A stretch of DNA of 64,000 nucleotides, taken from Bactericera cockerelli. Lineage: Eukaryota; Arthropoda; Insecta; Hemiptera; Triozidae. Below, piece after piece: positions 11,201 to 20,844 of this stretch (the stretch's first letter is position 1; every line of letters begins with the position of its first letter). A program made the translations under genes and the position numbers. Below the pieces are notes generated by a model, which did no database searches, had not been told where the DNA came from, and saw only the letters and a list, made by a program, of their open reading frames with translations. The DNA is taken from the NCBI GenBank assembly GCA_024516035.1, contig CM044958.1, positions 26,307,517-26,371,516 of the forward strand, written 5' to 3'.

Positions 11201-14200
11201 ACCTAGTATCCTTAAGACACTATAAATATAAAAATCTCCCTTGCCTTTATCCCATATTAGCTTATGTTGCTTTTGGGGTCGGCATTGTTAAACCTCATGG
11301 TTGAGGTTGGTAGGTTGGAGCAAGTTTTTTATGGCTGGATGCTCTTCCTAACGCCAACGATTCTATTTGGTTTTAACGTTCTGATCTGGACGGGGGTGTT
11401 ACCCTCCATTCGCTGGGAATCGTACCAGCTACCCACATCAACCTCACCCAGCCTGGGTAGGGCCGGAAATGTCAGCCTCACGTGTTTGGAGGGAACAGAA
11501 TTTTCTTCGAAAAGTCTGCTCCAACCGGGGATCGAACTCGGGATCTCTGGACTACGGGCAGTAGTCACAACCATTACGCCACGGAGGCTGGCGTATGGCC
11601 AGGCCGTACACTAATGGCCATATTTTATAGCTTGAATTTTTTTCTTCTAAATTCGACGACAACCTACATTAAGTCAAAACTACTAAATTTGATTCATACA
11701 AAATGTGGCCAAGTATTTTTTAAGGAACACAGGTAGACATGACTAAAGGACACTGGCGGAATTCACTTGTCATTCATTCTGATTTATTACACTACCTTTG
11801 GAGGCCGTAATTCGTTTTTGTTCTGAGATATATAACTTTTAAAGCCGTTTTTTTTTAAATTTAGTTAGGACCTGGTCCTTTTTTCATTTTCAGTGTGTGT
11901 TTAAGTCAGTACATCAGTTTCTTATAATGATACCTATTTATAATGAATATGCTTCAGGAAAATTTACATGCCTAATTATTATCTAATTGAGTAGTCACTG
12001 TGGCCAAGTGAGTTATCGCGCTAGGCATTGCCTGTATGGTGACCTGGGTTTGATCTCCAGCGGGGCAGGATTTTTTCTGCTCTGTATTTGGGTGTTCGGG
12101 GTCCACTCATACCTCGTGAGAAAAAATGAGTAGCCGCTTTAATGTTAGGAGCGACCAGTGGCGGAATTATAGGCAAAAATTATATATTGGGATATCAAAA
12201 ATACGGAAAAGTCCTATAATTCTGCGCTACCCACTAAAATTCTGATATAATAACACAAAGAACACACATTTATTTATTTATTATTTAATTGGTACTTACT
12301 GTACACTGGACAGTATAAATTGCTATTAATTAAGTGAGTACCTACCTACCTACCTAAAAATGTATGTGATGTGTAAGTAATATATACCTAATTATGCTTG
12401 CTATAACTATATCATTATTCAAATCGAACTTCATTTTTTATAATTGTATATAGATTACCTATATTATTCTTATGAATCATTTATATTAGTGGAGTTTTGA
12501 ATACTTAAATACCATTAGAATTAGGTATAAACCTGTTATAATAAACAATTTACCTCTTTGTACATTTTCCATCAGACATACATGGTGAGTTGCTATTCAG
12601 GGAACCACATGGACCATGGATCATGTTCTTAGTCACAATTTGAAATAGCTCAGGATCGACATTATTGTCTGGTATCTCCGCTGAGATGATTTGGTCAATC
12701 TGATTTGGTCTAATTTTTTCCACTAACCAAACCAAAATGTGGGCATGGGGAAGACCTGAAGAAATAAAAATAAGTAAATAATAATTAGATAGGTTGGTAC
12801 TCATCAGTTGGGTTTTATTTAGAAATCTTTGACCAACAACTGAAAATTATACGTTTCATCTGGCTTATCTTATCAAAAGATGTAAATTTGGATGAAGAAT
12901 TTGGAATCTGTAGGTCGCTAGTGCGGGTCCTGCCAGAACCGTAAAAATTTACCACTGTATAAGGTTTAATTATTGGTTGTGATATTATGACTTTTGAAAA
13001 TAGCAGTAATCTGCTTTAGAAAAAAGAAGCACTTTACCTCTCTTTTGCCATTCAATGGAGTACATCCAGCATCTAACTTCCCCAAAAACTTGTTGCTTGG
13101 TGAGTAAATCTAACAGGGATTTGCATTTCCGTTTGAATATACGGGCAGTAATATCGTGCCTGTCACTTGCGGCTTGTCCAGGCAACAGCAATTCTTTTAT
13201 GTCATCCCATGTTGGGTTACAGGTAAATGTGATGAATAGGTCTGGACGGCCCCATGTTCTCACAAACGCCATAGCATCTTGTGCATATTCATGCATGTGT
13301 CTGGGGCTCCCAGTGAATGTGGATGGTAGAATCGTCGCTCTGCCTAATTCATTGGGGTCTACGTTGCCATCATTTGCAACAGCATCACGAAGGTGGACAT
13401 ATTGTTCTGATCTCAATTTAGTTTGATTGTGTCGTATGTACAACAATCTCTCGGTTTCAATTTTCGCGTACATGTCGACAACAAATTGATGGAAAAGTTG
13501 TCGACATTTTAGAATGTGGTTTTCATTCTCGCGAATCATAAGTCTGTATGCATAAAATTTCATGGCTGAGACCTTCTTGGAAGTCGGCTCACCAGTAGCT
13601 GGTGTGATCTGTTTGATTAGAAAATGATATCCACTTTCTCCATAGGGGAATATGAGAGGATATTGTAATCCATCATAGTAAGCATGTGTCTCTGTGATTC
13701 TTTTTATTACATTGCTTCTTTTTTCAATTACAATATCCCTGTGCTGCTGTATATCATTTGTCATTAAAATGGCAACTTCATTGACTTGAGGAGCATTAAA
13801 CCGTCTTTCATGTTCTCCTGCAAATTAAAAAAAGAACTATATAGATATTTTCTTGAAATGTAGTTGAATTTTTTTTGTACATTGGTAATTTTATTTTAAA
13901 TAGGTAATTTTATAATTACCTATATTTCATTTAAAAATTTATGCATAAAATATATTATTTACAACGCACCTCCATACATATAGGTAACTCTAAATGATAT
14001 GGTTGTTAGTATTTATTATTATCTAAAACGAAGAGTTGTTTCGTAAAACTAAAGTGTACGTTTAAGTTTAAATCAACCAGTCACTGATAATGATACCTAT
14101 AATATGAACAATAGAACATAACATGAAGTACAACACGGAGTTCTCGAAATGGACCAAAGTAAAAGTATAACCTACTCATTAATAAATAATGAAAATAAAC

Positions 14201-14454
14201 TGGTGTGACACCACACAACATTCGGATTCTGCCATTGGTGACTCAACGGTAACAGTTAGCTAGAAAGTATCATCAAATTTTTAATCAGCACCTCAAAAGC
14301 GTTGAATTTGATACGTCACAACTCCTGTCTAGGATTAATAATGGAAAAATGAGCCCAATTGGGTCCCCACCCAAAATACCGGGGAATTGGGGCCGGATTT
14401 CTAAAAGTTCAAGATATCAAAAAATGATCGAATTAAAACCCATTGAAACCTATT

Positions 14455-14487
<33 letters not shown>

Positions 14488-16718
14488 AAAACTTGTTCTA
14501 ATAACGTATTTTTTTATCGTTTAACCAGAATCGTCAGATTGCGATCAAAAGGCACCGATTTCATTGAGAAGTTTCGTTTCACATCCTCTCTAAAAATAAA
14601 GTATACATACCAAAGTAGCTCTTACCGTTCTTACTGACACACGGACCAATGGCTGAAACTTTGCATTTAGGCTCTCGGGACACTAAAACATGTTTTGGCA
14701 CTAAAAACTGACCACGAAAATTTGCGGTGATTCTATTACTTTCCTTTCTATAGGATAAGGAAAATAAAAACTTATCTGTCTGTGTTGATGGCGTGTTAAA
14801 TGCATCGGTTCTCGTAGGATCACCGAAGTTAAGCAACGCCCAGCGAGGTGGATACTTCGTGATGCTGGATTCCGGCCTAAGCTCGGCTAGGTGAGGTTAA
14901 TGTGGGTAGTAGTTTTGTGAGTTTCTTGCAAATGGATGGTAACACCCCCGTCGTGATATGACCATGCAGTTGAAAGTGACGTTAAAAAAAAAAACATAAA
15001 AAAAACAAAAAAAGAACATACCCACTGGAGTTCGATCTGCTTTAATGACAACTCTATGTTCATCATGGGTCATCTTCTCCAGAGAAGATTTAAATGATTG
15101 GAGAAGATGGTTTTCCTGGTGTAACATAGACTGAATATTACTGACAATGTCAGACCGAACACCTGGAATGTGGTGACACCTAGTCTCAGTCTCTTCCTCT
15201 TCATCCCCCATGAAGTAAATCTGGAGGAATTTCGGTGTTTCACCTTCTGGTGGTAGCATGGATCCTATGCGATGGTAAACCTGGAGTGGAAAAAATATAA
15301 GATTTTCTAGTTAATCATGTGAGTGGTATCACAATTACTCAAAACTGCAAAACTAAACCCATGCATTGCTTGGTAGTCGAACCACCATCTTCAGCCTTAA
15401 CGATCAAGTTACTGAGATGAGTTAAAAAATATATCTATTAGTTACGTTGATAGTGATATAGATTCCGTGAATTCACGTATATCTATGAATAACAAAAATT
15501 GCAATTTTTTGGCGGCCTCCGTGACAGAGCGGTATTACACTGACCAAGTATGCGAGGGGCCCGAGTTCGAATCATAGCGGGTAGACATTTTTTCTTTGAT
15601 TGTTTGAGGTTCATTCATACCTCGAAGATGTTATTATTATTATTAATAATAATAAATCAATCTAGCTCACCTGTCCTTGTATGGTGAAGGTTGACTGAAA
15701 TCCAGACTGTTCTACGATATTTGTAGCACCGAATGACGTCATTTGGAAACAGCTGTTGTACCGTCGCAAGTTTTTCAGGAAGTGTTTACTTTCTGTAGTC
15801 TCTCCAGCCATGTATGTTTGTAGTGTGGCAGGTGGTGGCGCTAAAGGCTCCAATTTCACTTTTCCGCCATTGCAGCACAAACCAGGAGGCTCTGTGGGAA
15901 ACTTTCGTGCTTGGCAATGACGGCAAATTCTGTTCATAGAACCAATTCGAATTTTTGGATGATTAGCATAGTCTTTTTGCCTGTCGTAAGCAAAGCCTAC
16001 CATAGCGAGTTCAGGATTTTTTTGTCTCCTTGCAGCTGTTCTTATCCTGTCTTCTGTTATTCTCTCTGTCCTTTCCTCTTCAGTCTCATTTCTTCTCTCT
16101 CCTTCAACTCTCATTCTTTTCTGTGTCAGTCTCTCTATCCTTTCTTCTTCGGTCTCGTTTCTTCTCTCTTCTTCAACTCTGATTCTATTCTGTGTCAGTC
16201 TCTCTATCCTTTCTTCTTCGGTCTCGTTGCTTCTTTCTTCTTCAACTCTGATTCTATTCTGTGTCAGTCTCTCTGTTCTTTCTACTTCGGTCTCGTTTCT
16301 TCTTTCTTCTTCAACTCTCATTCTATTCTGTGTTAGTCTCTCTGTTCTTTCTTCTTCGGTCTCGTTGCTTCTTTCTTCTTCAACTCTGATTCTATTCTGT
16401 GTCAGTCTCTCTGTTCTTTCTACTTCGGTCTCGTTTCTTCTTTCTTCTTCAACTCTCATTCTATTCTGTGTTAGTCTCTCTGTTCTTTCTTCTTCGGTCT
16501 CGTTTCTTCTCTCTTCTTCAACTCTGATTCTATTCTGTGTCAGTCTCTCTCTTCTTTCTTCTTCCGTTTCTCGCCTTCTTGTCTCTTCAATTCTTTCTCT
16601 ATTTGTTTGTAGACGGGATTGACTCTGTGCTGGGGTCTCATTCATGCGGATCTGTCTCATTTGTTTTAGGTTGAACACTTCCAATGGATTTGCGTTTTTT
16701 TGGTGGCATGATGATTGT
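7760..16718 (-). CDS. Helitron Rep/Pif1-like helicase (RepHel), six exons
   Basis: Rolling-circle transposase-helicase of a Helitron. Exons by strand order are 16718-15671, 15280-15022, 13817-13038, 12755-12554, 10896-8894 and 8289-7760. Every junction has GT..AG and the phases fit (0,1,1,2,1), giving one open frame of about 1587 codons from the ATG at 16660. The order is a charged repeat N-terminus, a Helitron-like N-terminal domain, a Rep core with HUH (LPHAHILVWL) and tyrosine motif (YICKYVNKG), then an SF1 Pif1-like helicase. Known for the family: Rep nicks and joins DNA and the helicase unwinds it during peel-and-paste transposition. No internal stop is visible after the start region. 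The oddity is at the very start, where an ATG with PPKKRK is one frame off. Confidence 0.85.
8406..8706 (+). mobile_element. 301-bp non-autonomous Helitron in RepHel intron 5
   Basis: It starts A|TCTATATCTATAAAGG at 8406 and ends with a degenerate hairpin and CTAA|T at 8706, so the A-T target rule is met. It carries the same subterminal phrases as the minus-strand copies and a short GT tract. Orientation is opposite to the host gene. It lies wholly inside the 604-bp intron 8290-8893. Confidence 0.85.
8894..10896 (-). CDS. RepHel exon 5: tyrosine motif and helicase core
   Basis: The 2003-nt exon starts YPRE.. after TTTCAG. YICKYVNKG carries the catalytic tyrosine pair region of Helitron Rep. 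The helicase follows: Walker A PGGTGKT, Walker B-like LIIWDECTM, and motif III GDFRQTLPVIPR, all Pif1/RecD-like. The exon is uninterrupted. The donor CCAG|GTAAGT at 8894 is a consensus match. Confidence 0.9.
11371..11597 (-). mobile_element. SINE with tRNA-like head and shared body
   Basis: On the minus strand a tRNA-like head (A box near GTGGCGTAATGG, B box GAGTTCGATCCC) is followed by a body containing CAGGCTGGGTGAGGTT and GCGAATGGAGGGTAACACCC, ending near ACGTTAAA. The body and tail are the same as in the 5S-headed SINEs of this window, so the two families differ mainly in the promoter head. Confidence 0.7.
11990..12277 (+). mobile_element. tRNA-derived SINE with target duplication
   Basis: Head GTAGTCACTGTGGCC..GGTTTGATCTCCAGC resembles tRNA A and B boxes. 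The body is GGGGTCCACTCATACCTCGTGAG and the 3' end AATAACACAAAG. It is flanked by TTATTATCTAATTG (11976-11989) and TTATTATTTAATTG (12278-12291), a 14-bp duplication with one mismatch. Confidence 0.8.
12554..12755 (-). CDS. RepHel exon 4: HUH motif
   Basis: The acceptor TTCTTCAG at 12756 joins in frame to give GLPHAHILVWL. The two histidines coordinate the metal of the HUH nuclease. The Cys-containing tail HGPCGS..CMSDGKC continues as in other Helitrons. The donor AGAG|GTAAAT at 12554 is phase 2. Confidence 0.85.
13038..13817 (-). CDS. RepHel exon 3: Rep domain, first motif
   Basis: The acceptor TTTGCAG at 13818 and the phase join restore GEHERRFNAP across the junction. It holds the conserved RPDLFITFTCNPTWDDI segment (Rep motif 1 region of Helitrons) and TGSPRHMHEYAQDAM before it. 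780 nt, no stop. The donor GAGAG|GTAAAG at 13038 is phase 1. The open frame continues a short way into the intron and stops, as expected for read-through. Confidence 0.85.
14200..14770 (-). mobile_element. ACTTTCCTTATCC repeat, diverged copy
   Basis: Shares ordered phrases with the copies at 25949 and 55681 when read on the minus strand (TATCCTATAG.., then GGGGCCGG..CCCCAATT.., then the right-end phrase near 14205-14260). Diverged and interrupted; no coding capacity. Confidence 0.55.
14784..15013 (+). mobile_element. 5S rRNA-headed SINE (SINE3 type)
   Basis: The head TGCATCGGTTCTCGTAGGAT followed by CACCGAAGTTAAGCAACG matches the internal control region of eukaryotic 5S rRNA, then a GGTGGATACTT remnant. 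The body has GCTAGGTGAGGTTAATGTG and the tail GTTGAAAGTGACGTTAAA plus oligo-A. Its tail lies next to the RepHel exon 2 donor. Confidence 0.85.
15022..15280 (-). CDS. RepHel exon 2: Helitron-like N-terminal domain
   Basis: The acceptor CACTCCAG gives the start at 15280 (VYHRIGSMLPPEGE). The text (acidic EEEETETRCH, later ADRTPVG) is characteristic of the Helitron helicase-like N-terminal domain. The donor GG|GTATGT at 15022 leaves phase 1. A 5S-type SINE tail begins only about 8 bases beyond this donor, yet the donor hexamer is intact. Confidence 0.8.
15515..15655 (+). mobile_element. tRNA-like SINE in RepHel intron 1
   Basis: GGCCTCCGTGACAGAGCGG (A-box area) and CGAGTTCGAATCATAGC (B-box area) followed by a short body and an ATT-repeat tail (about 15630-15655). 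It sits in the 390-bp intron 15281-15670. Confidence 0.65.
15671..16718 (-). CDS. RepHel exon 1: coiled charged repeats and N-terminal domain
   Basis: The acceptor TTTCAG precedes 16718, suggesting an untranslated exon upstream. An ATG at 16709 encodes MPPKKRKS, a classic basic nuclear-localisation signature, but that frame stops after about 23 codons. The long frame uses ATG 16660. From about residue 25 there are seven 23-residue repeats (ERLTQNRxRVEEERRNETE type), then a Cys/His-bearing segment (ICRHCQARKF, GLCCNGGK), typical of Helitron N-terminal regions. The exon ends CAG|GTGAGC at 15671 in phase 0. Confidence 0.8.
16070..16560 (-). repeat. 69-bp coding tandem repeat in RepHel exon 1
   Basis: Seven full units plus one partial unit of a 23-codon repeat. 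Adjacent units form 138-bp pairs (one ending NETEVERT, the next SNETEEERT) that are themselves duplicated, so expansion occurred in steps. The highly charged alternation predicts a helical or coiled segment. The antisense strand is also open for about 130 codons, which reflects codon bias of the repeat. Confidence 0.9.
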
Positions 16719-17390
16719 CTGAAATTGAAATGATTTGTAATGTACATAAAATATAAATAACCTCTTCATGTAAGACTCAACAATCGATTGATTGATTTCC
16801 TAGTTTAAAAAAATCGGTTTTAACATAATCCTAAAAAACATTTTTTTTTAATTATTGTATGAATTTTATTTTTTAACATAATATATTCAGAAATTGGTCG
16901 ATTTTTTTTCCTTGATCTTCTAATTCTCATGGATCTAATGATTGAGAACTGTGTGTTGACCCAAACAATGTTTTTAACCATATTGAAAGACTTGTTCCAT
17001 TTGTCACTCAATGCTGTTCTTTGTGGAGTACACCTTCAGTAGAACAAACCATGCGAGTGAAAGTACTCCTTATATCTTCAGATACCTGATCATTAGGATA
17101 AGATTTTCATCCTAAAAACATACTTACAGGCTCTTACGGGAGAAAAAAAATGTTTCTCACTGATTTGCTGTTTTTTATTTTATTTTATTATATTTTATTT
17201 ATATTGGGCGAGCAATATAGTAGAAATTTAAAAGTTTCTAGCAGATTAAAAGTGACTGAATAGGCATGTTTTTTTCTGTTCAGATTACTAAAATGTACTT
17301 CTTTACTTAAATGTACCTACGTAGGTAGGTACTACTTCCTGTATTAAATTTACAATAAATAAAGAGGTGCTATATTAAACTGTTAGCATA
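16719..17390. other. 5' flank of RepHel gene
   Basis: AT-rich with no supported gene. It would contain the upstream leader exon or promoter of the Helitron gene if the acceptor at 16719 is real; I cannot place either. Contains palindromic GTACCTACGTAGGTAGGTAC near 17317-17338. Confidence 0.45.
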
Positions 17391-17472
17391 ATGGGACTCC
17401 CTGTCTCGAGCTGACAGTCTAAATAAAGCACTACTATACTATACTATACTATACTATACTATACTATACTTC
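17391..17472 (+). repeat. SINE tail fragment with (TATAC)n
   Basis: ATGGGACTCC..CTGACAGTCTAAATAAAG resembles the tail of the tRNA SINE at 51450-51660 and is followed by about seven units of a TATAC pentamer. Only the 3' end of the retroposon is present. Confidence 0.55.
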
Positions 17473-17930
17473 CATTTAAAAAGGAAACAGAATGATACTT
17501 TCCATTTAAGGTATTTCGCTCTTCGAAATGTATAAGACCTTGGTTTATTACTGATAAAAAACTATCGCATAAGTCATTTTAAAAATTGAAATTAACAAAG
17601 AGAAACTTACCTTAGTTCGATAGTTTCTAGGATCTAGGGGAAGTAGGTACTTTTCACTATATATTTACAGTACTCCTTATTGTACTTCTATTATTGCTTC
17701 GGTATCATTATCAATTATCAAGGTATCAGTATTAAGTATTAATTATCAATGTATCGTTATTAAGTATTAATTATCTAAGTATCATTAATAACTATCAAGA
17801 ATATTCAAACAGGCATGGTCAATTTTAAGATTAAAGTTCAAACGCCTTTTTCTCCCGCAAAAATTGAAATGAAAAGAAAAAAACGGTTTTAATTATACAG
17901 TGTTGCCAACAATGCATGGAAATCAGCGCT

Positions 17931-18060
17931 CGTTGATAGCCTTGGAGGAAAGAAGGGGAAGCCATTTTTGTAGGGTACTTGGATACTTCGTGCTGTAGGG
18001 TACTTGCGTGTGGGTTACTCATGTGTAGGGTACTTGCGTGTAGGGTACTTACGTTATTAT
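17931..18060. repeat. GTAGGGTACTTGCGT minisatellite
   Basis: Five or six imperfect copies of TGTAGGGTACTT spaced about 15-25 bp. Related isolated words (TTGTAGGGTA) recur at about 18515-18560. Unit spacing is irregular. No coding role is evident. Confidence 0.7.
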
Positions 18061-18393
18061 CAACAATTCTGATCAAGCTTTATTTACAATTTTTTTATAT
18101 ACAAAATGACTATAATACATAATATGTAATTACCATAATTTTAAACAAAATGTCTGTTCAAGGGTGCTGATAATGTCTTCAGCATTCTCTTTCAAATGTC
18201 AAACAAATTATAACCACCTATCTTGGTACATATGCGTATAGGGCATGAATAAATAAGTTATGAAAACCTCGTAATACTTCAAACCCGTCCCCACAAAATC
18301 GGTCATCTGGGTTCTTTTTAATATAGAGGAATATCACAACAATAAAATTTGTTTAATTTGATTTTGATCAAGTTTTCTTCTTACATGCTTTTA

Positions 18394-18510
18394 AAGGTAA
18401 AAATGGTAGCATTGTAGTATAATTTGTTGTGGGACAGATTTATTACCCATGGTAGCATTGTTAGATAGTTTGTTGTGGGACAGCTATACGTTATGACGTC
18501 TCCATTTCCT
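18394..18510 (+). repeat. direct repeat of about 60 bp
   Basis: The phrase GGTAGCATTGT..TTTGTTGTGGGACAG occurs twice in tandem (about 18403 and 18453). Non-coding. Confidence 0.6.
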
Positions 18511-18599
18511 CCATGTTGTAGGGTAGACCAATGCATCGCTCAAATTGTAGGGTACTGGCGTCCAGGTAATAAATTTCTCATGAAAGGCTCTTCAAAATC

Positions 18600-19877
18600 G
18601 TAGCTTAACATCCAATTTTTGTCCTTACTCGGTGTATCTCAACAACGGCTCACCAGAATTTCGCGATCAATATGTTAAATGAAAGCCTGAACCCTTGCCT
18701 AAAACTTTCTCGCTTTGAGTTGGTAGGTCGTCACTTTAAATTTCGAGAAAAAATCTCATTTAGGTCAAAAAACGTGAATATATTTTGCGTCACCCATCTG
18801 TCCGTGTGCATTTATTGAAACGAAAAAAATGTTGAGTTTTATTATTCTTCATTGAATCACAGGATGTTATTTGGGTGTGTATTTTCTAATGATTTTTTAA
18901 AGGAAAATAATAAAATGGAAAAAGCGTGAAATCATCGTTTACAACGGTTTAAGTAAAAAAAACTCAATTCACAGAAGAGGGGAGAATACTGTGGCTTATA
19001 GAGGGGAGAACACTGTGGATTAGAAAAAAAAGCGTGAAATCATTGTTTACAACGGTTCAAGTAAAAAAAACTCAATCCACAGAAGAGGGGAGAATGCTGT
19101 GGTTTATAAAGCGGATTAGTGTAAAATTTCCCGCTTCTCATAAGAAGTAAAATCCTTTTTCCACCGCGGCTGGTGCCGCAGTTAAAATATAATAAAATCC
19201 TTTCTTATTGCACATATGCACATCAACAATATAAAATCAACTTACACATAAATTTTTAGCCACCAGAAATTTACCGGTACACAGAGGAACAGTGATAAAA
19301 AGGTGAAAAGAGAAACAAACACACACACACACACAAAACAAACAGAGAGAGCGAGAGAATGTGTCGAAAACCTTGAAAATTTTGTCCTCAGACCCTTGAC
19401 TACAACTTTCTCACTCTGAGTTGATAGGTCTCACTTCAAATTTCGAGAAAAAATGTCATTTAGGTTAAAAAACGTGTATATTTTACGTGTTACCCATCCA
19501 TTCTTTTACCTTACCCGGCGTAGCTCAAGAACGGCTCATCAGAAATTCGCGATCGATGTGTCAATTGAAAGCTCAAACCCTTGCTTAAAACTTTCTCGCT
19601 TTGAGTTAATAGGTCGTCGCGACAAATTTCGAGAAAAAATGTCATTTATGTCAAAAAACGTGAATTTTTTTTGCGTCACCCATCCATTTTTTATCCTTAC
19701 TCATTGTAGCTTAACCTTAGGGAGATAAAACCTAGCCTAGAAGAATTCCCTGATCCAAGCGGACCTATGTTCAAAATTTCAGGTTTCTCGGTCAAACGGT
19801 GTGGATTTGTATAAAGAACATACATACATACATACATACATACATACACACAGACAGCTTTCTTTTATAGATATAGA
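18600..19877 (-). mobile_element. Helitron 5' region
   Basis: The 5' terminus TCTATATCTATAAAAG starts at 19877 on the minus strand and is preceded by A. Subterminal phrases and tandem body units (19380-19710) match the 5243-6308 copy, and a further body unit lies at 18600-18800. A short CA tract is at 19318-19335. No CTRR end with hairpin follows nearby, so this is either 3'-truncated or the 5' end of the large Helitron. Confidence 0.7.
18922..19110 (+). repeat. 108-bp tandem duplication
   Basis: AGCGTGAAATCAT..ACAACGGTT..ACTCAAT.CACAGAAGAGGGGAGAA is repeated with a period of about 108 bp and only a few differences. Inside each unit GAGGGGAGAA is itself repeated. It lies within the Helitron-related stretch. 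Confidence 0.7.
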
Positions 19878-20764
19878 TTTCTACTAATCTATAGACACTG
19901 TAGGAGTGTAGGTAGACCATATTGTTATATTATTATGTATTTTGGTCTGAAAGGAACTTTTAGGAAATTCTTATGTCGCGTAAAGTGTCTTTTGTAAATC
20001 TTGAGTAAATTGAGTAAATATCTTGATTACATTATCCTTGAATTTGTTCACTGTCCAAAGCAGTGTTCAAATCATTTACATAATCCATCTTTCTGACAGC
20101 TTAGAATTTTATTACATACTAGTATTTGAAACACTTAAATATTGCCCATAATACTACCACTGTTCGCTACTTACTCCAAAACAGCTTTTTTTATTTTTCA
20201 TTACGAGCTATGACCCGACCATCATGCATTGTAATATCCAAAGTACAGAACCGAAAAAAGTTTGAATCTGAAAGAATGCGAACCTGGGTCACTTGGGTGC
20301 AAGGCGAGTGTGCAAGTGACTATTAAATACTTGAGCTAGTTGGTAATAATTGTAAAGTTACTGTGGTCCGTCCTTCAATAAAGGTAAACGCTCGTATTAT
20401 GTGCCTTTTCTTTCCAATCAGTCTATTTTTAGAGTAAATTATTTTTTCTCAAGCCTGATACCGTTCTTTTACCTTCCAATCTTATCATGGCATTTTGTCT
20501 CAAAATAAATAGAAAACTCTTTTCTTGACATTTTCAATGATGAAAATTGAAAGAAAGCACGTCACCTTGCTATCAGAGTTCCTCATCTTTTTTGAAGTGA
20601 ATGCTGCGTGAAAATGATGGGGGAAGTTTACTCAAGAGTTTTTCAATAAAATGAGTCTCTACACTGTCAGGAATAAATAAAGCCTATCTCTAGCAACATA
20701 GCACTAACAGTAGCAAGTGAATGAACTATTGGGCACAGGAAAAGGTCGAGAGCTCTGGAGTCTC

Positions 20765-20844
20765 CACTATGTTTTTTTTTTTTTTTTTTTTTTTAATGAA
20801 CACTTATAAGAGAGGTCTATAGTCCTTGCCCCTCACTATGTTTT
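20765..20844. mobile_element. short retroposon remnant with 11-bp duplication
   Basis: CACTATGTTTT occurs at 20765-20775 and 20834-20844 and brackets a T tract plus about 40 bp of sequence. This looks like a minus-strand, 5'-truncated, A-tailed insertion. Source family not identified. Confidence 0.45.

Larger units (their letters stand above)
10897..12553 (-). other. RepHel intron 4 with SINE insertions
   Basis: The intron between exons 4 and 5 (1657 bp). It holds a tRNA-headed SINE on the minus strand (11371-11597) and a tRNA-headed SINE on the plus strand (11990-12277). The rest is AT-rich with no gene. Confidence 0.75.
13818..15021 (-). other. RepHel intron 2 with two insertions
   Basis: 1204 bp. 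It contains a minus-strand copy of the ACTTTCCTTATCC repeat (about 14200-14770) and a plus-strand 5S-headed SINE (14784-15013). A T tract occurs at 14456-14484. No coding sequence besides the flanking exons. Confidence 0.7.
6309..19877 (-). mobile_element. candidate complete autonomous Helitron
   Basis: A Rep/helicase gene (7760-16718) lies between an orphan Helitron 3' end (CTAG at 6309, hairpin next to it) and an orphan Helitron 5' end (A|TC at 19877-19876, TCTATATCTATAAAAG), all on the minus strand. Both ends belong to the family of the small non-autonomous copies. If they pair, the element is about 13.6 kb and carries nested Helitron and SINE insertions. The boundaries are inferred; the gene and both end motifs are seen. 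The alternative is that two truncated small elements happen to flank the gene. Confidence 0.5.

Noticed and set aside
16227..16622. 131-codon plus-strand ORF rich in Ser/Leu/Val
   Set aside because: Antisense shadow of the RepHel 69-bp coding repeat.
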